64,000 nt of DNA from Rhinopithecus roxellana (lineage: Eukaryota > Chordata > Mammalia > Primates > Cercopithecidae), in NCBI RefSeq assembly GCF_007565055.1, contig NC_044564.1, positions 79,070,563-79,134,562 of the forward strand. The letters are read 5' to 3'. The notes under the pieces are model-generated. The model made no database searches, had not been told where the DNA came from, and saw only the letters and a list, made by a program, of their open reading frames with translations. Both the position numbers and the translations under genes were made by a program. Below, one piece after another: positions 46,368-58,546 of this stretch. How positions within the stretch are numbered: position 1 is the stretch's first letter; each line of letters starts with the position of its first letter.

Positions 46368-47989
46368 CTGAAGCAAAACATGAAGTAGGATTATTCCAGA
46401 CGAGACGGGAGAGACAAGGTAGATGAGCCAATGTGGAGACTTGCCTTTGCATGCCTGATCCTATGGGAAGCACATACCCAGTGCGATTACAGAGTAACAG
46501 GAGCAGTTACAGGATCACTCAAGGGAGAATCTGCAAGTGGCCTGCCTATTGCACCAGGGCTGCTGCTGCTTAAACAGGCGCCTCACCCCCCACCCCTGCC
46601 CCCACCTACCTCCAGAGTCAGCCCAATGCCAGACAATTATAGTTTTAGTGTTACAACTTGACTGTAACCAACTTGATCAGTCACCTACTCTGGTACAAAA
46701 TAGCTCTCTGAAATAGAAGCTGCGTCTTCCTTATGATTTTATCCCTTCAAGAGTCTCCCACAATAATCTATACATTTGCTAAGTTATTAAGAGTATATCT
46801 GCGTTTTTCACTAGACCCATTCATGAATATTTGTTTTATTAATAAACCTCAGACTGTTTCTGATAGTGATAATAATGGTGATAACAGCAACTCTTATTCG
46901 AGTATCCGTGATGAGATTAGATTACGAGGCAGGCTCTGTGTCAAGCACTCCATATGCATTATTTTAACAGATTCTTACAACAACCTGATGGGGTAGTTAC
47001 CACTATCCTCATTATTCAGAATGAGAAAACAGAGGGTAGGAGGGGTTAAATGACTTATCCAGCATCTAGACCTTGAATAACACTTCACTGAGAAAACAGC
47101 CTTTAGGAAGCCTGACCTCCCCCTTCAGAGCCCATATTCTTACCTGCTAAGTATATTGCCTTCCATTGAGGGGATGTGAAAAAAAATAAAAAGAGAGAAG
47201 TTAATAGTGAAGATAATCCCAAGGGAGAAGTCCTAAAGATGCAGAAGATGACAAATATTTTCTAGTCACTGTAGAATATTTGTATAACTGCATTTCATAC
47301 TCTGATCATCAACCTAAAGTTTGACAGTTGTGATGTTTAGCATTCTCTCTCAGTGGGGATGAACATATTAACTAATTATGCCCAGTATTTGGAGAACATG
47401 CAAAATAAGACTAATGATAAATCTTTGTATAATAATTCACAGTGAGAATTTATATAGTTTTCAAAACATGGCATTGTATATGTAAATGAATAGCAACCAA
47501 GAGTAGGAGCTCAGGAGCTGGGCAGCTTGCCTTTGAATCCTGGCGCTCCCACTCATTTTCTGTGACTTCTGACAAGTTATTTGACTTCTCTGAACATCAG
47601 TTTCCTCTTTTGTGTAATTAGGGGAATAACAATACTGACCTGAAATGGTTGTTTTGAGGACTTAATAAAGTAGATCACTTAGATAAAATTAAGCACTTAG
47701 ATAATTGAAATGAAAAGGGAAATGAAATACAATGCAAGAATGTTTTCATCAGTGGTAAAACTATGCTGACCAAAAAATCTCATTTCCACTAAAATAAAAA
47801 AAAAATATATATATATATACATACACACATATATATACATATATATACATACACACACATATATACATATATATACATACACACACATATATATACATAT
47901 ATATACATACACACACACATATATATACATATATATACACACACATATATATACACATATATATACACACACACACATATATATACATA

Positions 47990-48038
<49 letters not shown>

Positions 48039-48112
48039 CTCTCTCTCAGAACACTGGGCCCCCTAGATTTCAGTCTTAGCATGCACAAAGGGTAATTGCA
48101 GGCCCCATCTAC
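46368..48112. other. Relic intron
   Basis: Contains MIR-like remnants near 46,900-47,060 (minus) and 47,500-47,690 (plus, ttatttgacttctctgaaca), then the compound microsatellite listed separately. No exon is seen. Confidence 0.6.
47805..48039. repeat. Compound TA/CA microsatellite, about 235 bp
   Basis: Interrupted runs of (TA)n and (CA)n repeat units such as atatatatacatacacacac, ending in a pure CA run, then a TA run and a short TCTC tract. Alternating purine-pyrimidine over this length can form Z-DNA or slipped structures. Open frames over it (Cys/Tyr/Val/Met-rich) are artefacts. Confidence 0.95.
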
Positions 48113-48237
48113 TCATCATCATTTGCAAGTTTTTCATGCCTGGGTTTAAAAGAATACTTCCTGGTTTGTTGGGGTGTGGCCTAGGGTAGTTAGTTTTGTG
48201 TAGCTGTTGCTCAGTTAGCAAGTAGTCTTTAAGATGT
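48113..48237 (-). pseudogene. REXO1-like relic, exon with YLLTEQQL and PRPHP
   Basis: Acceptor attattctctgtag, then one split base and 41 open codons: HLKDYLLTEQQLHKTNYPRP, HPNKPGSILLNPG, MKNLQMMM, ending with one base before gtagat. REXO1 relatives carry Y-L-L-T-E-x-Q-L-x-x-N-x-Y-P-x-P-H-P just before the cysteine-rich region. The one leftover base joins in phase to the CCRCG exon. The donor sits about 70 bases from a long TA/CA microsatellite. Confidence 0.8.
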
Positions 48238-49329
48238 CTACAGAGAATAATTCCTGTGAGCACTAAGGAAAAAAGAAAAGCTATTCCATAAAATTTAGAT
48301 AGCATTATCTTTCTTTATGTTGTGGTAAGGTTAGAGTTTACTAACCGTTTTGGATCTGAAATGCTAGGGTTCTGATTAATATTAAGTAAGGTAGTGGCCT
48401 AAAAAAATTCTAGGTCTTCTTATCCATCATCCAACACCACCAACAAAACCAACATTATTCCGTATACCATGTGACATCATATGCTTTGGGTGAGAGAAGA
48501 ATCATATCAGTAAGAGCATATATTAAGCATAGCACCGCCATTTAAACTTTACATCAACTTAGAAAGGCAACTGTATTGATTTCATTTTTGCAGATGAGGA
48601 AAATGAGGCTCAGAAAAATAAAGACACATGCCCAAGGTTACACAGCACAACTGACACACAAACCCAGGCCTTCTGGTTCCAAACCATGCTGTTATTCTTA
48701 ATATTCAGATAAGGATACTGCAAATACTTATAAGCAAGGACCATAAAGGGAAACATGGTAAGTCTCTCATGGCAAAAGAGTTAAAGTCCAGGTTCCATTT
48801 CCAACATCATTAACCCAGACCAAGAGCCCCTCATTTTTACAGATTCTTTTAGAATTTTATCTAATTTCTTATTTAAAACTCTAACAGAATTTGCTAGATA
48901 CTGTTTGGTAAATGCTTTGGCAAATGGAAAAATTATTTTGTGAGAAGTATTAGGAGATTCAAAAGGCATCTATTTTGTTTTCATTCTTATATATAAGGCT
49001 TTATTGGAGGAGAAGCACTACCATTTGATTTTATTCAAAATATAGACAAAGTCAAATAAATCCTTTTCTGTAGCTTCTTGCTGCTTGGAGCTTGTTATAA
49101 ATTAAGGGTTTGAGGTCCTTCCCAGACCTACTGAACTAGATTCTGCATTTTAACAAGAGTCCCGGGTAATTCAAACACATGTAAAGTTTGACATTTGAGA
49201 AGCACTGGTCTTGCTGACTGGACATATGTTAACCAAAAAAAAAAAGAAAAATTAACACTTGTTAATCAAAAAAGAAAAATAGTTGAGAATTCAATCCAAA
49301 TAGGGCTTAAATTTCTTTTCCCTTATTTA
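48238..49329. other. Relic intron
   Basis: MIR remnant on the minus strand near 48,560-48,690 (gcagatgaggaaaatgaggc) and a MER5-like piece near 49,115-49,210 (gcattttaacaagagtcccg). A short minus-strand open frame at 48,781-48,969 is discussed among rejected items. Confidence 0.6.
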
Positions 49330-49722
49330 TACTATTTTTTAAAATTTTACTTGAAGTTCTGGGATATATGTGCATAACGTGCATGTTGGTTACATAGGTA
49401 TACATGTGTCATGGTGGGTTGCTGCACCTATCAACCCGTCATCTAGGTTTCAAGCCCTTCATGCATTAGGTATTTATCCTAATGCTCTCCCTCCCCTCGC
49501 CCGCCAGCCCAACAGGCCCCCTCGTGTGATGCTCCCCTTGTGTCCATGTGTTCTCATTGTTCAACTTCCACTTATGAGTCAGAATACACAGTGTTTGGTT
49601 TTCTGTTCCTGTGTTAGTTTGCTGACAATGACGGCTTCCAGCTTCATCCATGTCCCTGTAAAGGACATGAACTCACTCCTTTTTATGGCTGCACAGTATT
49701 CTATGGTGTATTTATACTAATT
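49330..49722 (-). mobile_element. 5'-truncated L1 3' end, minus strand
   Basis: On the + strand it shows the reverse complement of the L1 3' UTR (aaaattttacttgaagttct, ggttacataggtatacatgt) and the ORF2 end (cattgttcaacttccactta, tatggctgcacagtattcta). Moderately diverged, about 390 bp. Confidence 0.9.
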
Positions 49723-49879
49723 TTTTAAAAGGATACAAAAAATGCATAGTATGCAGTTGACCCTTCGCAAACACAATAATTTAATATTTGTACTATACCA
49801 AGCTTACTTTCCCCTTAAGGTAACAATTACAGGGCTTATTACTATTATTACAGTAAGCTTACCATTTTTCTCTTCCTAC

Positions 49880-50166
49880 TTTTTTTTTTGAGACAGGGTC
49901 TTGCTCTGTTGCCAGGCTGGAGTGCAGTGGCATGATCTCAGCTCACTGCAACCTGCATCCCAGGTTCAAGTGATTCTCCTGCCTCAGCCTCACAAGTGGC
50001 TGGGACTACAGGTGCATGCCACCATGCCCAGCTGATTTTTGTATTTTCAGTAGAGACGGGTTTTTACCATGTTGGCCAGGATGGTCTCTATCTCTTGACC
50101 TTGTGATCCACCTGCCTCAGCCTCCCAGAGGGATGGGATTACAGACGTGAGCCATGGTGCCTGGCC
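49880..50166 (-). mobile_element. Alu, minus strand
   Basis: T-rich start, gagacagggtcttgctctgt, cactgcaacctgcatcccag, and end ggattacagacgtgagccat. About 290 bp, complete two-arm structure. Confidence 0.94.
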
Positions 50167-50700
50167 TATTTTTCTGTTCCTGCTTTCTAAATTCAGTTGT
50201 CTTGTCATTACTGCTTCTACGCACAATTAAAAGATACAATAAATTCTCTGAAAATAATTATTCTTGTCTGTTCCATAAAAGCACATAGCATATTTAAAAA
50301 GATATAAACATGGTAAAATATTTATTTTTATCTTAAAACAAGTATCCAACGTGTGAGTCCAAATATCTTCATAATGAATTCCAAGCTGGGAAAAAAGTCA
50401 AATCTACTGAATGATTAAAAAGGTCAAGACTTGATATTTGCTAAAATTAATACATTTTGTATAATAGAGTATGTCTAAATGTGAGTCAATGTTTTATATT
50501 GTAATTTATACAACTGTAACAACTTGCAAACCATTTCTATTTTCATGGGAAATATTTAAAATAGGTACTAAGACCTCTACGTTCCATTTCTATGTGCTAT
50601 ATTTAATATGAATAGAAGGGAGAAAAGTTAGATTAACCTGAAAAGACTAACCTAACAGACCCTGAATATATTAATACATGTATTTAAATCTATTCAAAGA

Positions 50701-51008
50701 GGTCACGCATGGTGGCTCATGCCTATAATCCCAGCACTTTGGGAGGCCAAGGCAGGCGGATCACCTGAGGTCAGGAGTTCCGAGACCAGCCTGGCCAACA
50801 TGGTGAAACCCCGTCTCTACTAAAGATACAAAAAATTAGTTGGGCATAGTCGTGGGCACCTGTAATCCCAGCTACTTGACAGCCTGAGGCAGGAATCCAG
50901 GAGGCGTAAGCTGCAGTGAGCTGAGATCACACCACTGCACTCCAGCCTGGGCGACAGAGTGAGGCTCTGTCTCAAAACAAGCAAGCAAGCAAGCAGACAA
51001 ACAAAAAA
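50701..51008 (+). mobile_element. Alu, plus strand
   Basis: Begins ggtcacgcatggtggctcat and ends with ctctgtctcaaaacaagcaa and a CAAG-rich tail. Similar ctattcaaag and ctatttaaag flanks suggest the target-site duplication. Confidence 0.94.
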
Positions 51009-51349
51009 CCCCTATTTAAAGTGCTATACATAAGAAATGTCACAAAAATCATAGATTGTTTTTATATTCTTGAGATTGGAATAGTCAGACAAAACCCAGA
51101 AATCAAAGAGACTGATTACACTTCGAAATCACATCTATATACTATTTCATAAATAAGGCTGAAGCACAAGTGATAAACTCAGGAATGGATCTGTAGCACA
51201 TTAGAAAGGTGATAGGCAAAGATTGTTCCAGATGAACAGACCAATAAAAAAATGGGGGAGATGGAGGAGGGATGCAGAAGAGAGAAAGAAAAAAAAAAGA
51301 ACCACTTTAACTCTGCCAGTAATAGATTTTTTAAAAAAGACTAACTTCA

Positions 51350-51618
51350 GGCCAGTTGGTGGTGGTTTATGACTGTAATCCCAACACTTGGGGGGTCTAC
51401 GTGGGAGGACTGCTTGAGCTCAGGGACTCAAGACAAGCCTGGGCAATGTGGTATAACCCCATCTCTACAAAAAATACAAAAATTAGCTGAGTGTGATGGA
51501 ATATGCTTGTAGTCCCAGCTGCTCAACAGGCCGAAGTGGGAGGATCCCCTGACTCTGGGAGGTGAAGGATTGAACCCCTGCACTCCAGCCTGAGTAACAG
51601 AGCCTGACCCTGTCTCTT

Positions 51619-51662
<44 letters not shown>

Positions 51663-51687
51663 AAGAGAGAGAGAAAAGAAAAGAAAT
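51350..51687 (+). mobile_element. Old Alu (AluJ-like), plus strand, with long A tail
   Basis: Diverged Alu starting gccagttggtggtggtttat with a roughly 42-base A run (51,619-51,660) and GA-rich tail. Target duplication aaagactaacttca occurs before (from 51,336) and after it (51,688-51,701). Confidence 0.92.
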
Positions 51688-51701
51688 AAAGACTAACTTC
51701 A

Positions 51702-52831
51702 TTTTCATTTTTGCTCTACACCATTGCACTCTGAGAGAGGATAAATGATAAGCTTTGGCAAGGTGTGAGAAAAACCACATATACTTCTACTTTATCGAAG
51801 GGGAATATAAATGGGCAAGCTCTTTGGATGCAATTAGCAATATTTACCAATTTCAAACATGCAGACCCTTGCTTCTGTGCACAGGAATTTGTGCTAAGAT
51901 ACATAACATCAGGTAGGAGAAAATGTTAAAGGATACACTTAAATTTATCACAGAATATACAGAAAATTTTTTTTCTGTATGAAATAATCACCTACAAAAG
52001 TTAGAGGAAAAAAATCATATATGAAAAAGTCATATAGGAAAAAATGTAAGCAATCTAAATACCCACATGTGTTTGGGTCACCAGTATGCCTGGCTAACTT
52101 ATGTATCTTTAGTATAAGTTCTATAGAAAAGAATATCTATAGTATAGATTCTACATAATAGAATATGATAGCCATTAAAAAGCATGATATAGATCTAGAT
52201 GTTAACAGATTCTGGATTAACTGACAAGGCCTCTATGATAATAGCTAGACACACTGTATATATAAAATTATCATATTCATTAAAAATTTTTAAACTATAT
52301 ACATCTCTGTAGTAATACATAGAAGGGTCTAAATAAGAAATGTGAAAGAGTTGTCTTGGCTGCTTTTTCCTCTATGTTTTTCTATATCATTTGAATTCAT
52401 GCCATGCGTTCTTGATGGAACTGATACTGCCCACAAGGGAGCAAAATTGACTCTTGAGTGATGAAAAAAGTCTTAAATACTATGATGGTGTGTGGTTCTT
52501 CAAAACTCAATCTTACCTAATAAAATCTTATCCCATGGCACTTAATTTTATAAAGTGGGAAGAGGGAGGTGATGGAAAAAATAATGTCTGCAAAGATTTC
52601 TTAGGGGGATGATAATGAAAACAAGGCTGAGAAATACTATTCCACATAGAATTGAGTTACTTTTATAACCAGAAAACAAGTTTAAATATTTCAGTGATAA
52701 CCTGTCAGTAAGGTTATATTTATACATCCAACTTCAAATCTAGCTGATTTTCAACCCAAAGTACCACCTACACATTCCAGTAAAGAGACTATTTTAAAAA
52801 TAAATTCCTTGGTGGAGGCTAAAGATGGCCC
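51702..52831. other. Relic intron, unique sequence
   Basis: AT-rich sequence between an Alu and the LTR. No exon of the relic and no clear repeat recognised. Confidence 0.55.
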
Positions 52832-54143
52832 TGTGTCTGGAATTGGTGGGTTCTTGGTCTCGCTGACTTCAAGAATGAAGCCGCGGACCCTCATGGTCAG
52901 TGTTACAGTTCTGAAAGATGGTGTGTCTGGAGTTTGTTCCTTCTGATGTTCGGACGTGTGTGGAGTTTCTTCCTTCTGGTGGGTTCGTGGTCTCACTGAC
53001 TTTAGGAGTGAAGCTGCATACCTTCACAGTAAGTGTTACAGCTCATAAAGGAGGCACGTCTGGAGTTGTTCGTTCCTTCCAGTGGGTCCCTGGTGTCACT
53101 GACTTCAGGAGTGAAGCTGCGGACCTTCACTGTGAGTGTTACAGCTCATAAAGGTGGCATGTCCAGGGTTGTTCATTCCTCCTGGTGGGTTTGTGGTCTC
53201 GCTGGCTTCAGGAAGAAAGCTGCAGACCTTCGTGGTGAGTGCTACAGCTCATAAATGCACCCAGAGTGAGCAGCAGCAGCAAGATGTAAGCGAAACAACA
53301 AAGCTTCCACAATGTGGAAGATGACCCAAGTGAGTTGCCGCTGCTGGCACCTGTGGCCTGTTTTTATTCCCTTATCTGGCCCCACCCACATCCTGCTGAT
53401 TGGTGCATTTTCTAGAGGGCTGATTGGTCCATTTTGACAGAGTACTGATTGGTCCGTTTACAATCCTTTAGCTAGACACAGAGTGCTGATTGGTGCGTTT
53501 AAAATCCTTTAGCTAGACACAAAAGTTGGATATCCAAGTCCCCACCAGATTAGCTAGACATAGAGTGTTGATTGGTGCGTTTACAAACCTTTAGTTAGAC
53601 ACAGAGTGCTGATTGGTGCGTTTTCAATTCTTTAGCTAGACAGAAAAGTTCTCCAAGTCCTCACTGTCCCAGAAGCCCAGCCAGCTTAACCTCTCACTGA
53701 CATGTGCAGCGGGACCCTGTGGCACCCAGGCCGGGCAGCCCGGAGGCAGCTCATCCCAGACAACCAAGAGGAAAAGAGGGAAAACGAGAAAGAAACAGAG
53801 ACCCGCCATTGTGGCCAACGACCCGGCGAAGAGGGAATGTCAGTCCACGCACAGGACCCAGCCTCCAATCAAGCCCAGCAGGTGCCAGCTGGCCACACCC
53901 AGTGTGGAGACCACCGAGCTCATGCCCACCCGGAACCCACGCCGGCCAGTCAGCGAGCGCCAGCGCACAGTCCTGGCTCCCGCCCGCGCCTCTCCCTCCA
54001 CACCTCCCTGCGAGCAGAGGGAGCCAGCTCCGGCCTTGGCCAACCCCAGAGAGGGGCCCCCACAGCGCAGTGGCCAGAGCGGACGCCAAAGCCAAGGAGG
54101 CCCCGAGAGGGAGCAAGGGCCGCTAGCACGTTGTCACCTCTCA
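52832..54143 (-). mobile_element. Solo LTR12 (HERV9-type endogenous retroviral LTR), minus strand
   Basis: Complete LTR read on the minus strand: starts TGAGAGGTGACAACGTG, has a GC-rich first part, then a U3 tandem array with CCAAT-containing units (ctgattggtgcgtttacaat on the + strand), then a GATA-type AGATAAGG and TATA-like AATAAAA box near 53,370, and a 3' part made of about four 100-bp repeats of the form gtgggttcgtggtctc..gaccttcac..agctcataaag. It begins TG and ends CA. A 4-bp target duplication GCCC flanks it (52,828-52,831 and 54,144-54,147). No internal retroviral genes, so it is a solo LTR. The usual AATAAA just before cttgctgctgctcact is missing here. Confidence 0.94.
53360..53680 (-). 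promoter_or_regulatory. LTR12 enhancer/promoter block with CCAAT repeats
   Basis: Six attgg (minus CCAAT) motifs occur between about 53,397 and 53,615, spaced by tagctagacacagagtgctg-type units, with gccccacccacatcctgctg and a TATA-like AATAAAA downstream. HERV9/LTR12 elements are known to bind NF-Y at CCAAT and GATA factors and to act as promoters or enhancers in germline and some somatic cells. Here transcription would run on the minus strand, the same way as the REXO1-like relic. Confidence 0.6.
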
Positions 54144-54523
54144 GCCCTACTAATGAGAAAATGTACTCAGGGTCAGGTACTAATTATAGGTTTTATCTTA
54201 TCACTTGATTAATTGAAAAAAATAAATTACCTCGATCTCTTAGCTTCTTAAGAGAATTTACTGCTATGTTCACATACATATTTCTATATTTCTACTGCTA
54301 CACCTTTCATACATGGCCTTTTTTTCTATTTTAGCCTAGGTCAAAAATTGAATAATTAAAAGAAATATTAAGTCAAAAGCCTATGAGCAAGAAATGTCAT
54401 TTGCAGTATAACGAATATGGCAAAATATTTATGCAACTTAATGGGTGGGGGAAAGTGGTGCCACCAATGAAAAGGAACTTATTTTACATTTTGTATTTGT
54501 TTTTTAAGAAGAAGAAAAACCAG
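54144..54523. other. Spacer between LTR and Alu
   Basis: AT-rich intronic sequence; nothing recognisable beyond the 4-bp LTR target duplication at its start. Confidence 0.6.
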
Positions 54524-54816
54524 GCCAGGCGCACTGGCTCACGTCTGAAATCCTAGCACTTTGGGAGGCCGAGGTGGGATCACTTGAGGCCAGGAGTTCG
54601 ACACTAGCCTGGCCAATATGGTGGAAGTCCCTCTCTACTAAAAATACAAAAATTAGCCCAGTGTGGTGGCGGGTGCCTGTAATCCCAGCTACTCGGTAGG
54701 CTGAGGCAGGAGAATCGCCTGAACCTGGGAGGTGGAGGTTGCAGTGAGCCTAGATCATGCCACTGCACTCCAGCCTGGATGACAGAGAGAGATTCCGTCT
54801 CAAAAAAAAAAGAGGA
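54524..54816 (+). mobile_element. Alu, plus strand
   Basis: Begins ggccaggcgcactggctcac and ends gattccgtctcaaaaaaaa. Complete, with a short tail. Confidence 0.94.
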
Positions 54817-56279
54817 TAAAAACAGTTCTGTGAATCCAACCCAAGAACCAGACACTCTTGCTTCATAGACAAAAGGCTACTGTCTATTGGTATAGGGTAT
54901 ATAGTGCAATGCCTATACAAAGCTGAGAATATACATCAATTCATTTGATTCTCACAGCTAGCCCCAAATATACCAGAGGCATATATTATTATTTCCATTT
55001 AAAAGAAACTAAGGCTCAAAGTGGTTAATTTGCTTAGGAATACACAGCAAATGGAGGACATGATATTCATTTTCTTTTCTATAAAGTTTACCTTCCTAAA
55101 ACCATTATGTAATTATTATTTTTATACCAAGGGTCATTAAGTCAGTAAAAGGAAAAAGGAATGAAATATGAAAGAAACAAGGGAGTATAATAAATATTAA
55201 ATATTATATTAATTTATATACCTAGTTTATGCAGGTTTGTTTTAAGCATATTAAATGTTTTCTCATTTAATCTTCATTATGACTGTATGAGAATGGGTGT
55301 CATCACTGATTTATAAGAGGAAACTAGGCTTGAACAAAGGAAACATCTTGCTTATTGTCACAGAGCTGGTAATTGAACCTACGTGTACCCAAATGCCACC
55401 AAGACTTCTCATTACACTAAATCATCACAGAGATAAAGCCATGGAAGGTTAGAGGGAGTAGGGAACAAAAGACAAGTGATAAAAAAAAGACAAAGCTGGA
55501 AGAAAATGAACAACATATAAGAGGCTCATATGTCTTCCCTTTTTATTTGTGTTGCCATTAATCTTTAACCTGTACAGAATTCTAGAGGACACAGACTTCT
55601 GGAATGGTAGAGTGAGAACCTTCATGAACTTACTGTCCCACAAAAGCAATAAAAATATTGGCAAAACTAAAAATCAACCATTTCAGAATTCTAATAACTA
55701 AAGCCACAGAACAAACTGAAAATTGTCTAAGAGAAACTACTGAACCTTGGTAAGACAGTGGGGTCTGTGACATTTGAGTGTGAGGTAATTCCTACCTCCC
55801 TTCCCTTCCCAGCTTAGTGGCACCATAGTTGTGAAAGGCTGGTGGCCTGGCAGCCAACAGAGTAGACATATCTTTTTTAGAACCATACTAAAAGCATTAG
55901 TGCCAGAGCACTATCAATATTTAAACAAAAAACCAGTTCCCTGAAAACTCTCTGTTCCTTGGGTATTGTGGATATTTGACTTGACTCAGAGTTCAGAGTA
56001 TGGAGTAAAAAAGCCCTATCGCCAGGGTGCTACTGAAACAATAGCAATATCCTGGCAATATCACAGCTAGCTAGGGCTATGGTTTTAGTTTGGCAAACAA
56101 TAGTTTGGCTAGGAATTTAAAAGTAAGTATTGGAGAACTAGATGACCCTAGAGATTTTTAAAGGCTCTGACATAATCCTGGGTTTAACAAGTATCCTATT
56201 TAAGTCCTGGGAATAGAGAAAGTCCTACTCATTCACCAGTGGCTGACCTTGAGGCCCGGCACAAGCAGGAAGTGAAAGC
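54817..56279. other. Relic intron, old repeats
   Basis: MIR-like remnants near 54,930-55,050 and 55,260-55,420. The stretch about 55,580-56,280 may be the 5' part of the same old L1 as the next entry (gacacagacttctggaatgg), at low confidence. Confidence 0.5.
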
Positions 56280-56872
56280 GAAGGCAGTCTTATAAACCAA
56301 AAAATAAAAGAGGAGGGAATGCTTTCCAATTTATTCTATGAGGTCAATATAACCCTGAGACCAAAAAATATACTTCATACCACTGAATTGTACACCTAAA
56401 TGGTTAGAATGGTAATTTTATGTTATGTATATTTTATAGCACTTTTAAGAAGTCATTGACACTAATAAAAAATGCTACAGAACAATATCTGTGATATAGA
56501 CACAAAATCCTCAATGGAATACCAGGAAATGTAACCTAGCAACATATAAAAAAGGATTATATGCCATGACCAAGACCACCTATCAAATAAATGTAAGGTT
56601 TAACATAAAAAAGTCAATGCAATGTATTATATTAATAGAATAAAGGATAATACTTGTATGACAGCTCAATAGATGAAGAAAAAAGCATTTAACAAAATCT
56701 AACACAATGAGGCACTCAACAAACTAGGAATGGAAAGGAATTGTCTCAGCTTGATAAAGGTTATATATAAAAACACCACAGTTATCATTGTACTTAATGA
56801 AGAAAGACTTAAAGCTTCCCCCCTAGGATCAGGAATAAGACAAGCATACCCCTTATTATCACTGCTGTACCC
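56280..56872 (+). mobile_element. Old L1 ORF2 fragment
   Basis: Diverged L1 ORF2 sequence: attctatgaggtcaatataa, aaggattatatgccatgacc, aaagcatttaacaaaatcta and cttccccc..aggatcaggaat in the order found in the reverse-transcriptase region. Frames broken, boundaries approximate, with an internal non-L1 piece near 56,370-56,460. Confidence 0.75.
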
Positions 56873-57153
56873 GCACTTCCTTTGTTAGGTTTTCTGAGCC
56901 ATGGGGCTCCCCTGTGCAGAGGATGGGGCTAGCAGACAGTCCTCACCCTGCCCAGACCCCCTAGAAGTAACCAGGGGACTTCTGGTAACTGAAAAAGATC
57001 ATAAAAGTCACCCAAGAGGAACTGAACCAGTCCCATGGCTTGGTTTTGAAAACATAATGAAGAGTATGAATAAAGTTATTTGCTAGTTGTGCTCCATGAG
57101 TTTTTTTATTCAGTGTGTGTGTCTTCAGATAAATTATATTATATAATACTAAC
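56873..57153. other. Relic intron, unassigned
   Basis: Contains a short open frame (56,901-57,086) with no family signature. No clear repeat named. It ends beside the donor of the VRQRY exon. Confidence 0.5.
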
Positions 57154-57306
57154 CTTGTAAACAGCCTCATCATCTATTTTACAAACTTCCAAATACTTCT
57201 CAACAAAGAGGTTGACATAACGTTGTCTTACTTCATCAGGTACTTTGGATGAGAATGCTGATGCTACTGAAAGTCTTTTCTGATAAACCATCTTATATTT
57301 TGGCCT
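57154..57306 (-). pseudogene. REXO1-like relic, helical exon VRQRYVNLFVEKYLEVC
   Basis: A fully open 153-nt block of 51 codons between an acag-type acceptor (tatttaacaag) and donor AAG|gttagt. It reads RPKYKMVYQKRLSVASAF, SSKVPDEVRQRYVNLFVEKY, LEVCKIDDEAVYK. The segment P-x-E-V-R-Q-R-Y-x-N-L-F-x-E is a hallmark of the region upstream of the cysteine-rich part in REXO1-family proteins. No stop or frameshift. This is one of the two strongest pieces of evidence for the family. Confidence 0.8.
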
Positions 57307-58419
57307 CTTGTTAAATATATAAGTGTTATTAGAGAAAAGAAGAAGACATGTTTTTGTTTAATATCCTACTGAGTATATGGAAGAAGTAAAACTACCTTAG
57401 GTCAGTTATATCAAAATTAAATTGAAAAGTAATTTCAAGTATGAAGTTGAAGAGGTAGAATAAACACAAAGTATAAAATTACCTACACTCACAAAAGGGA
57501 GAAGTGAGACTGCCATGTCTGTGCTGCTACCTGCATGTACACAATAGTAGCTGATCACTCATCTAATTGTACTGCTGTTCCACAACCACATTCCTAAAAC
57601 TGGGATTTGCTCCTCTGATTCAAATACAGCAAAGTGTGTAGGTTGCCATCCTTCAAATATATATCCCAATGTCTTAATGATACCACATCATTAAGAAAAA
57701 TGCTTGGACTTAAAATTTGTGAAGGACTTGAATATACCTAATATTAAAGTGATCCCAGCTATAAACTCTTAGCGTTTCTTCTGAAGGACTTATGAAAAGA
57801 CCCAGAGAACTTTAACATCAGTTAATCTGCTTCACCTTTGAGGAAAAATAAAACCAAGCCAACATTATACTTCTCAGTAATTGTTCGCATGTAGTACGAA
57901 GACATTTTAGGGATGGAGAAAACCTTAAAACTGCCAGGTGGTTTTCTGCTACAGAATAATTGGAAAACAAGGGAGGAAAATCACCACCACAAGTAGAATG
58001 AGAATTACTTAAAGAAGGCTACAACATCATCTCACTGATGGCATTGTTTAGTAAAGAGCTGTCTCTGTCTCATATACATATACAAATACACACCCTCACT
58101 GGGCACAGCTTGAAACTCACCTTTTAAAAAATGTTGAATAGGTTTCAATTAACCATAGCTACAGATGTTTTAAGTCTAAAACAATGTCTACTACTTCCAA
58201 GGATAGGATCAACAAAACATCTAAGAGTGACACAGTCACAAATTACATCATAAAGAAAATAACTATTCATCGGTAACCTAAAAAATGTTGACATTTGTCT
58301 CTATTGGGTCTGGCATTTATCTGAATTCAAAAGCTTCAGAAAAAAATATAGCCACTCTTCCAGGGACTCTATATGTAAGCAGGATATGACGAACATGAAA
58401 TTCTCATGTTCATACTTAC
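57307..58419. other. Relic intron
   Basis: About 1.1 kb without recognisable exon or young repeat. Confidence 0.6.
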
Positions 58420-58546
58420 TTTATAACACCTATACAGAAAGAGAAGCAATGCTTTTGACAGGAATGAATGATCTGGTTGGTTTTGCAGTTGGATTTTTCT
58501 CTTGAAAGAACTACATCCAGATGTAGGTCCGTTGTGAGTGAATATT
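58420..58546 (-). pseudogene. REXO1-like relic, 127-nt open exon
   Basis: Acceptor with a long T tract (cttttttttttcttgttc..acgtattag; about 35 bases upstream region) and consensus donor AAA|gtaagt. After one split base, 42 codons are open: IFTHNGPTSGCSSFKRK, IQLQNQPDHSFLSKALLLF, LYRCYK. It ends in phase 0, matching the next exon. Confidence 0.65.

Noticed and set aside
47697..48088. Cys/Tyr/Val-rich open frames on the minus strand
   Set aside because: Translations of the TA/CA microsatellite.
48781..48969. Minus-strand open frame with KQYLANSVRVLNKKL as the missing relic exon
   Set aside because: It lies in the right interval, starts right after an AG and loosely resembles the Y-L-N-V-A-V-N-T-L-K-K-L family segment, but needs an insertion to align, lacks a pyrimidine tract and has no donor in the required phase. 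Not strong enough to call.
53702..54212. Overlapping 121-168 codon open frames in GC-rich sequence
   Set aside because: They lie inside the LTR12 and are long only because GC-rich sequence has few stops.
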